Positions 1 to 4,484 of a DNA stretch of 5,317 nucleotides are shown here, in pieces. The stretch is taken from contig CANRHG010000135.1 in NCBI GenBank assembly GCA_947630385.1, positions 1 through 5,317 of the forward strand. The letters are read 5' to 3'. The notes below the pieces were generated by a model, which saw only the letters and a program-made list of their open reading frames with translations, was not told the DNA's origin and searched no databases. Both the position numbers and the translations under genes were made by a program. The first letter of the stretch is position 1. Every line of letters begins with the position of its first letter. The stretch comes from an uncultured Eubacteriaceae bacterium. GTDB taxonomy: Bacteria; Bacillota; Clostridia; Eubacteriales; Eubacteriaceae.

Positions 1-257
1 TAGAAACTAAAGAAGTCAAAAAAGAAGAGCAGAAAAAAGCAGAAGCCAAACAGGTCGAACCAGAAGAAGCTAAAGAAGTTTTAATAGATCCTAACGCAGA
101 TAAAAGAAGGAGTTCCTCACGTAATAAGAATAAAACTCCTAGACCTAGAATTAAACCTCAAAAGGTAGTGATTAGGCCGAGCGACTTAAAGAAAAAAAAG
201 GAAACAGAAGATAAAGAAGATAAAAAAACGGACGAAAAAGCTCCGAAAAAGAACTAA
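1..257 (+). CDS. C-terminal tail of an unrecognised Lys/Glu-rich protein (5' partial)
   Basis: The frame starting at base 3 is open to a TAA at 255-257 and gives 84 residues. By hand count 22 are Lys, 6 Arg, 13 Glu and 6 Asp, so over half are charged. The order is an acidic/basic Lys-Glu stretch (residues 1-26), a basic Arg/Pro/Lys section (about 34-59), and a second Lys/Glu/Asp-rich end finishing in KAPKKN. There is no membrane segment, so this looks like a disordered cytoplasmic tail of a larger protein whose folded part lies left of the window. I do not recognise the family; such tails occur on many nucleic-acid-binding and membrane-insertion proteins. G+C is about 35% by hand count and five of six Arg codons are AGA/AGG, unlike the CGN-rich genes to the right. 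Its stop overlaps the stop of the convergent gene. Coding status is well supported; function is unknown. Confidence 0.7.
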   Translation, partial: ETKEVKKEEQKKAEAKQVEPEEAKEVLIDPNADKRRSSSRNKNKTPRPRIKPQKVVIRPSDLKKKKETEDKEDKKTDEKAPKKN

Positions 258-763
258 TCGCCCGATGCTTCCGTATCGTCAAAACGCACGTTAAAGATCC
301 AGTTGATAAACAGGGCCGTCAAAACCCCAACCAAGAGGCGGCCCGTTTCGTTTAAGAACAGGTTAAAGTTAAACGGTTTTGAGTTTAAAAAAAGTTGAAT
401 TAAGATCACGCAGTTGACCGAAAGGGTCGAGTCCCAACGCAGTAAAAAGGTAAGTAGCGTAACTAAGGTGATCGAGATCGCGAAACTGAGCGTGGGGTCG
501 AGCTTTAAAAAATCGACGGCAAACCAGGAGATCAAATAGGTATAAAGAAACGAGATGATACGTAAAAAAGTCTTTTCAAAGGTCGCCCGTTTGGTCTGAT
601 CGATCGTCAGTAAAGTGATCACACCCGTCGATGAGGCGAAATCGATCTTGAGGATGTAAGCGATCAAAATCGACAGGATCACGCCTAAAATAATACGGAC
701 CGCTAGTTGCAAGCGGTCTTTTTTTAAGTTGTCTTTAAGCTTTGCTACGATTTTCTCTTTCAT
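254..763 (-). CDS. ArAE/FUSC-like (DUF939) family membrane protein, membrane domain only
   Basis: This 169-residue integral membrane protein resembles the N-terminal membrane half of aromatic acid exporter family 1 (DUF939) proteins such as Bacillus YqjA. Hydrophobic segments lie near residues 21-39, 43-54, 67-87, 91-108, 113-126 and 141-158. The basic start (MKEKIVAKLKDNLKKDR) suggests a cytoplasmic N-terminus. Family-like features are a short loop after TM1 leading into TGVITLLTIDQTKRATFEKT and the final NETGRLLVGVLTALFINW helix. From memory, family members of about 320 residues carry a soluble C-terminal domain; here the protein stops 11 residues after the last helix, so that domain is absent. 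The start codon lies inside the upstream minus-strand gene (29-nt overlap) and has no clear Shine-Dalgarno, only A/T-rich sequence, which suggests translational coupling. The stop (TAG, 254-256) overlaps the stop of the convergent gene. The family call is by sequence feel; a transport role is inference and the substrate is unknown. Confidence 0.72.
   Translation of the reverse strand: MKEKIVAKLKDNLKKDRLQLAVRIILGVILSILIAYILKIDFASSTGVITLLTIDQTKRATFEKTFLRIISFLYTYLISWFAVDFLKLDPTLSFAISITLVTLLTFLLRWDSTLSVNCVILIQLFLNSKPFNFNLFLNETGRLLVGVLTALFINWIFNVRFDDTEASGD
698..725 (+). terminator. Intrinsic terminator, plus strand, antisense within the ArAE-like gene
   Basis: GACCGCT (698-704) pairs perfectly with AGCGGTC (712-718) across a 7-nt loop and is followed at once by seven T residues (719-725). 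An extra G·U pair (697/719) could lengthen the stem. This is the canonical Rho-independent form on the plus strand only; on the minus strand the T-run becomes an A-run before the stem. It lies about 440 nt past the stop of the Lys/Glu-rich gene, with no plus-strand gene between. It also encodes residues KKDRLQLAV of the opposing gene, so chance formation from coding sequence is possible. A role in ending the transcript of the left-hand gene is inference. Confidence 0.6.
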
Positions 764-1508
764 AAAAAATTCTGTGTACTTCTTCGGGGTTTGGAGCGTT
801 TCCGGTGTTTTCGATAAAACTAAAAAGCTCCACGAGTTGGTTTAAAAACTCAAACACGTGTTTTGACTGTGTGAAATTGGGTTCGATCCCTTCTAGGGGC
901 TCGGCCCGGATCAGGATCTGGTCGTTTCGGACGCGAAAAAAAACGACCCACTGGTAATCGATGATGCGGTAGATCCCTTCGGGTTTTCCCTCGGGCGTTG
1001 GCCGCTCCAGTAGCGGGGTCCCGTAAGGGGTCGGGATCTTATAGACCTTTTGGTAAAATTCGCCGATCGTCGTCTCTTTTTTTAGCGGGACCATCTTGTT
1101 TTTTGCGTACGCTTCGTTGTAAAGGCGCGGGTTTTGCGCGACAAACGAAGAAAAACCGGCGAGCGCGACAAAGCTCCAAACGATGGCCGCAAAATAGGCG
1201 TCCTTAAGCAGTGAACCAAACAAAAAGTAAATTCCGACAAAAAGAATGACGAGCGATAGGATCGAAAAGATCACGTTCATGACCCGGTATTTCTCCGGAA
1301 CGTGGGGGCTCACTTTATTAAGCCAGGCCTTATCTTTCTTTTTGGCGCGCTTGTTCGGCAGCAGTAGCCCGAGGGTCCCAAAGACGATAAAGCACAGGAC
1401 CCCGCCGGTGATGGCTTTTCCTCCCGCGGATACGCCGGCTGCCAGACAGATGACGGCGCAGGCGACCAAAATTTTTCGTATTAGCGACAGATTATAAAAC
1501 CAATACAT
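735..1508 (-). CDS. Unrecognised membrane protein: four TM helices plus soluble C-terminal domain
   Basis: This 257-residue protein belongs to no family I recognise. Two hydrophobic hairpins are visible: TM near residues 11-29 and 33-50, a basic loop (NKRAKKKDK, 52-60), then TM near 77-98 and 104-125. Residues about 140-257 are hydrophilic and mixed alpha/beta in character, with a Pro-rich stretch (KIPTPYGTPLLERPTPEG) and strand-like IYRIIDYQWVVFFRVRNDQILIRAEPLEG split around a turn. The basic loop suggests both termini are cytoplasmic. ATG 1506-1508 is preceded by GAGGA at 1516-1520 with 7-nt spacing, which fixes the start. It is the first gene of a two-gene minus-strand operon and its 3' end overlaps the ArAE-like gene by 29 nt, so the products are probably made together and may interact. 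No catalytic motif is evident. Confidence 0.8.
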   Translation of the reverse strand: MYWFYNLSLIRKILVACAVICLAAGVSAGGKAITGGVLCFIVFGTLGLLLPNKRAKKKDKAWLNKVSPHVPEKYRVMNVIFSILSLVILFVGIYFLFGSLLKDAYFAAIVWSFVALAGFSSFVAQNPRLYNEAYAKNKMVPLKKETTIGEFYQKVYKIPTPYGTPLLERPTPEGKPEGIYRIIDYQWVVFFRVRNDQILIRAEPLEGIEPNFTQSKHVFEFLNQLVELFSFIENTGNAPNPEEVHRIFYERENRSKA

Positions 1509-1535
1509 TGTAAATTCCTCGATTTTTGTTATAAT
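1508..1535 (+). promoter_or_regulatory. Candidate extended -10 promoter for dnaG–rpoD–trmK
   Basis: A perfect TATAAT (1530-1535) is preceded by TG at 1527-1528, giving an extended -10 (TGTTATAAT), with TTGTAA (4/6 to consensus) at 1508-1513 and a 16-bp spacer. Transcription would start near 1542 and leave a leader of about 59 nt before dnaG. The -35 touches the start codon of the divergent gene. The region is very AT-rich, so chance matches are likely, but the extended -10 is the best match in it. Confidence 0.5.
1516..1520 (-). promoter_or_regulatory. Ribosome binding site of the 4-TM membrane protein gene
   Basis: On the minus strand GAGGA lies 7 nt before ATG 1506-1508. It is the clearest Shine-Dalgarno in the divergent region and supports the chosen start. 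Confidence 0.65.
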
Positions 1536-1558
1536 ATATTTTTCAAAATTTTTTTCAA
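1531..1558 (-). promoter_or_regulatory. Candidate promoter of the minus-strand membrane operon
   Basis: Read on the minus strand, TTGAAA (1558-1553, 5/6 to consensus) is followed after 16 bp by TATTAT (1536-1531, 5/6). Transcription would start near 1524, giving a leader of about 15 nt that just holds the GAGGA ribosome binding site. The -10 occupies almost the same bases as the plus-strand TATAAT, so the two polymerases could not bind together. Confidence 0.45.
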
Positions 1559-1562
1559 TAAA

Positions 1563-1591
1563 TTGTTATTTCATCAAAAATTGGGTATATA
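1563..1591 (+). promoter_or_regulatory. Second, weaker candidate promoter close to dnaG
   Basis: TTGTTA (1563-1568, 4/6) and TATATA (1586-1591) are separated by exactly 17 bp. A start 7-8 nt beyond the -10 would fall at about 1598-1600, at or just before the dnaG ATG, giving a nearly leaderless mRNA. The matches are modest and the background is AT-rich, so this is tentative. Confidence 0.3.
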
Positions 1592-1600
1592 TTAAGTTCA

Positions 1601-3247
1601 ATGTCCTATTACAGTCCAGAATTTATCGAACAGGTGGCCCAGGCCAACGACATCGTCGATTTGATCTCGGAACAGGTCCCGCTCAAAAAAAGGGGAAACG
1701 CTTACATCGCGTGTTGCCCGTTTCACAACGAAAAAACGCCGTCCTTTAACGTCAGCCGTGAAAAACAATTATATCACTGTTTTGGCTGCGGCGTCGGTGG
1801 AAACGTTTATACCTACGTCCAGGAGAAGATGGGCCTTGACTTCGTCGAAAGCGTCAAGTACTTGGCAGGACGAGCCGGCATCGAACTTCCTAAAGATAAT
1901 TATAAAAAAGATACAAAACGAGAACAAGAGTTAGACCGGCTAAGAAGGCTCAATAAGGATACGGCAAATTTCTATTATAACGAGTTAAAATCAAGTCCCG
2001 ATGCCCTAAACTACCTAAAATCCAGGGGGATCACGGCTTCGGCCATCAAAGAGTTCGGCCTTGGCTACGGGGGACGGGACTGGGACGTTTTAAGTCAAAA
2101 GTCTGAGGACACCGAGGGTCTGTTAAAGCTCGGGCTTGTGACGCGCTCGCAAAAAAACAACAAACTTTACGACCGTTTCCACTCCAGGCTCATTTTTCCG
2201 ATCCAGGACGTTTCGGGACGGGTCATCGGTTTTGGCGCGCGAAAAATAAACGAAAACGATAACGGGCCGAAGTACTTAAACTCGCCGGAAAACGAGCTCT
2301 TTAAAAAAGGAAAAGAGCTCTTTAACCTAAACCGGGCCAAACGCCAGGGGGAAGACGTACTGATGGTCGAAGGTTACATGGACGTGATCCGCCTGTACAC
2401 CTACGGTTTTAAAAACTGCGTCGCGGCTCTCGGGACGTCTTTTACAAGTGATCACGTTGGCCTTCTTGAGCGGTATTTTAAAAACGTCTACCTCGTCTTC
2501 GACGGGGACAGCGCCGGGGAGAAAGCTACGCTAAGGGCTCTTGAGATTTTAAAAAACAGCAAGTTAAAACTTAGGATCGTGCGCCTTCCCGACGGTGAAG
2601 ACCCGGACAGCTACATTCAAAAAAATGGGGCAGAGGCTTTTAAAGAGCAGTTAAAACAAGCGGTCGCGGAAATCGATTTTAGGCTCTCGCTTCTGGAGCG
2701 GGCTTACGATTTTAACAACCACGAAGAGCTCTTTAGTTACATCTCCGCCGCGCTTTCCCTGATCAAAGACTTAAAAAGCTACGAAAAAGAATACTACCTT
2801 GAGCATATCGCAAAAAAGACCGGCATATCGGTCGAAGCGATCCGCCAGGAAATGATCACCCCCGAGACCCTCAGGCCCAAAAAGAAAAACAAGAAAACAG
2901 AGGGAGCCCTCCTTCAGGCCCAGTTTTATCTTTTGTGTTTTATCTTAAAAGATCCGGGTCTGATCGATACCTACGGACTGGAAATCGAGGATTTCGACAG
3001 CCTCCTAGCCCGTGAGATTTTTTTAAAATTTAAAAACAAAGATACGGCTCCCGTTGGAAATAAACAAGAAAAGTTACTGGAAAAACTGCGTCAGGCTGAA
3101 CCTTCCCCGGAACTGCTACAGATATCCCTAGATAAGATCATGGAGTACCGAAAAAAGAGAGAACTTCATCAGCTGTCCAAGGAGCTTGAAGTGGCGGAAA
3201 ACAAAGGGGAGGTACTTGAAAAAATAGTTCAACTTCAGAGGAAGTAG
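1601..3247 (+). CDS. dnaG: DNA primase DnaG
   Basis: DnaG makes the short RNA primers for leading- and lagging-strand DNA synthesis at the replication fork, working with the replicative helicase. The 548-residue protein shows the family order. The CHC2 zinc finger is C39-x2-H42-x17-C60-x2-C63, within CCPFHNEKTPSF and LYHCFGCG. The catalytic core (about 125-340) has the basic GPKYLNSPE motif and the TOPRIM acidic residues E257 (VEGYMDVI) and D301/D303 (VFDGDSAG). A helical, less conserved C-terminal part (about 360-548) corresponds to the helicase-binding region. It is somewhat shorter than Bacillus DnaG (about 600) but nothing catalytic is missing. ATG 1601 suits the family N-terminus (EFIEQVAQANDIVDLISE), yet it has no recognisable Shine-Dalgarno, which is unusual here. 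The stop is TAG; rpoD follows after 85 bp and is probably co-transcribed. Confidence 0.97.
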   Translation: MSYYSPEFIEQVAQANDIVDLISEQVPLKKRGNAYIACCPFHNEKTPSFNVSREKQLYHCFGCGVGGNVYTYVQEKMGLDFVESVKYLAGRAGIELPKDNYKKDTKREQELDRLRRLNKDTANFYYNELKSSPDALNYLKSRGITASAIKEFGLGYGGRDWDVLSQKSEDTEGLLKLGLVTRSQKNNKLYDRFHSRLIFPIQDVSGRVIGFGARKINENDNGPKYLNSPENELFKKGKELFNLNRAKRQGEDVLMVEGYMDVIRLYTYGFKNCVAALGTSFTSDHVGLLERYFKNVYLVFDGDSAGEKATLRALEILKNSKLKLRIVRLPDGEDPDSYIQKNGAEAFKEQLKQAVAEIDFRLSLLERAYDFNNHEELFSYISAALSLIKDLKSYEKEYYLEHIAKKTGISVEAIRQEMITPETLRPKKKNKKTEGALLQAQFYLLCFILKDPGLIDTYGLEIEDFDSLLAREIFLKFKNKDTAPVGNKQEKLLEKLRQAEPSPELLQISLDKIMEYRKKRELHQLSKELEVAENKGEVLEKIVQLQRK

Positions 3248-3299
3248 TACGCTTGTTTTTTCGTAAAAGAAAACAGCCGCCCGGCTCAGACGAGCGTAC
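3247..3299 (+). other. Long stem-loop in the dnaG–rpoD spacer (possible attenuator or processing site)
   Basis: GTACGCT (3247-3253) pairs perfectly with AGCGTAC (3293-3299). Allowing G·U pairs, the stem continues inward to about 12 bp (to 3258/3288). Inside it AGCC/GGCT (3275-3278/3283-3286) forms a small hairpin, and GTTTTTT with AAGAAAAC (3255-3261/3268-3274) gives a competing fold. A T-run (3312-3317) follows only after 12 nt, so this is not a standard terminator. In E. coli the dnaG–rpoD junction carries an RNase cleavage site that uncouples expression; a similar role here is inference. Confidence 0.4.
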
Positions 3300-3318
3300 C
3301 GGTTTTCAAGGTTTTTTA

Positions 3319-3324
3319 GAAAGG
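3319..3324 (+). promoter_or_regulatory. Ribosome binding site of rpoD
   Basis: GAAAGG lies 8 nt before ATG 3333-3335 and supports that start. It contrasts with dnaG and trmK, which have no clear Shine-Dalgarno. Confidence 0.6.
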
Positions 3325-3332
3325 CGATTGAA

Positions 3333-4484
3333 ATGACCGATATTAAAGATAACGAACAATTTGATTATTTGGAAAACTTACCAGAGGTTCAAAAATTAGT
3401 AGAGACGGCTAAAAAGAACAATAATCAACTCTCGAACGACGAAGTAGTGGAAGCTTTGGACGAGCTCGAACTCGATACCGAGGCTTTTGACGCGATCTTT
3501 TTGCTCTTACAGGACAAAGGGATCAAAGTGGAACACGACGATCACGGACTCGGAGACATCGATATCGAAACCATCGATCAGATCAAAGACGACGATGAGC
3601 TCGAGGAAGTGCGCCCGTCAAACGACACCGAACTCGCCCAGGTCGTGGAAACCGTAAACGTCAACGACCCGGTGCGTCTTTACCTCAAAGAGATCGGAAA
3701 AGTCCCGCTTTTGACGGCTGAAAAAGAGATGGAACTGGCAAAACGCATGGAAGCGGGCGACGAACAGGCCAAAAAGGAGTTGGCCGAAGCCAACTTAAGG
3801 CTCGTCGTCTCAATCGCCAAACGTTACGTCGGGCGCGGCATGACTTTCCTCGACTTGATCCAGGAAGGAAATCTCGGCCTGATCAAAGCCGTCGAAAAGT
3901 TTGATTACACCAAGGGCTTTAAATTCTCGACCTACGCAACCTGGTGGATCCGTCAGGCCATTACCCGCGCCATCGCCGACCAGGCCCGTACGATCCGTAT
4001 CCCCGTTCACATGGTCGAAACCATCAACAAGCTCATCCGCGTCTCAAGACAACTCCTTCAGGAACTCGGAAGAGAGCCGACGCCGAAGGAAATCGGGGAC
4101 GAGCTTGGCTTTACCGAAGAAAAGGTCCGCGAGATCCAAAAGATCGCCCAGGACCCCGTCTCGCTCGAAACCCCGATCGGCGAAGAGGAAGACTCGCACC
4201 TCGGCGATTTTATTCCCGACGAAGACGCGCCGGCCCCGGCCGAAGCCGCTTCCTACGCGCTTCTTAAAGAACAGCTCTTTGAAGTACTCGGGACCTTGAC
4301 CGAACGGGAAGAAAAGGTGCTGCGTCTGCGTTTTGGGCTCGACGACGGTCGTACCCGGACCCTCGAAGAAGTGGGTAAGGAGTTTAACGTCACCCGCGAG
4401 CGCATCCGCCAGATCGAAGCCAAAGCGCTGCGAAAACTGCGCCACCCGAGCCGCTCGAAAAAGCTCAAAGATTACTTGACGTGA
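3333..4484 (+). CDS. rpoD: Primary (housekeeping) sigma factor RpoD/SigA
   Basis: This is the main sigma-70 subunit, which directs RNA polymerase core to -10/-35 promoters. The 383-residue length is close to the Bacillus SigA class. It has an acidic region 1.1 (about 1-105), region 1.2 (VNDPVRLYLKEIGKVPLLT, about 110-128), then region 2, where LRLVVSIAKRYVGRGMTFLD and the GLIKAVEKFDYTKGFKFSTY core-binding segment lead into YATWWIRQAITRAI for -10 recognition and melting (about 150-225). Region 3 includes IRIPVHMVETINKL. Region 4 (about 322-381) has the -35-binding helix-turn-helix in LEEVGKEFNVTRERIRQIEA. The start is set by GAAAGG 8 nt upstream. The spacer after dnaG may fold into a stem-loop. 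The TGA stop overlaps the GTG start of trmK. The first ~30 codons are A/T-rich and the rest much more G/C-rich, as is common at gene starts. No residue looks abnormal. Confidence 0.98.
   Translation: MTDIKDNEQFDYLENLPEVQKLVETAKKNNNQLSNDEVVEALDELELDTEAFDAIFLLLQDKGIKVEHDDHGLGDIDIETIDQIKDDDELEEVRPSNDTELAQVVETVNVNDPVRLYLKEIGKVPLLTAEKEMELAKRMEAGDEQAKKELAEANLRLVVSIAKRYVGRGMTFLDLIQEGNLGLIKAVEKFDYTKGFKFSTYATWWIRQAITRAIADQARTIRIPVHMVETINKLIRVSRQLLQELGREPTPKEIGDELGFTEEKVREIQKIAQDPVSLETPIGEEEDSHLGDFIPDEDAPAPAEAASYALLKEQLFEVLGTLTEREEKVLRLRFGLDDGRTRTLEEVGKEFNVTRERIRQIEAKALRKLRHPSRSKKLKDYLT

Noticed and set aside
998..1497. Plus-strand open frames opposite the 4-TM membrane protein (998-1207 and 1246-1497)
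   Set aside because: They are antisense shadows with Arg/Ser-rich composition; the minus-strand frame has clear membrane helices and a good ribosome binding site.
1556..1583. Short palindrome-like CAATAAATTG and CAAAAATTG before dnaG as an operator
   Set aside because: Half-sites of 3-4 bp in very AT-rich sequence are expected by chance.
2294..2324. Direct repeat GAGCTCTTTA at 2294-2303 and 2315-2324, seen again later in dnaG
   Set aside because: It encodes the recurring residues ELF in a conserved part of DnaG; codon preference explains it.
3810..4468. Several open frames inside rpoD on both strands (for example 3901-4299 + and 4044-4445 -)
   Set aside because: They are Arg/Ser/Pro- or Phe/Gly-rich by-products of G/C-rich codon use in rpoD, with no family features or ribosome binding sites.
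3333..4484. Mollicute code with TGA as tryptophan
   Set aside because: Trp in RpoD and DnaG is TGG, and RpoD ends at TGA exactly where the family C-terminus is expected.
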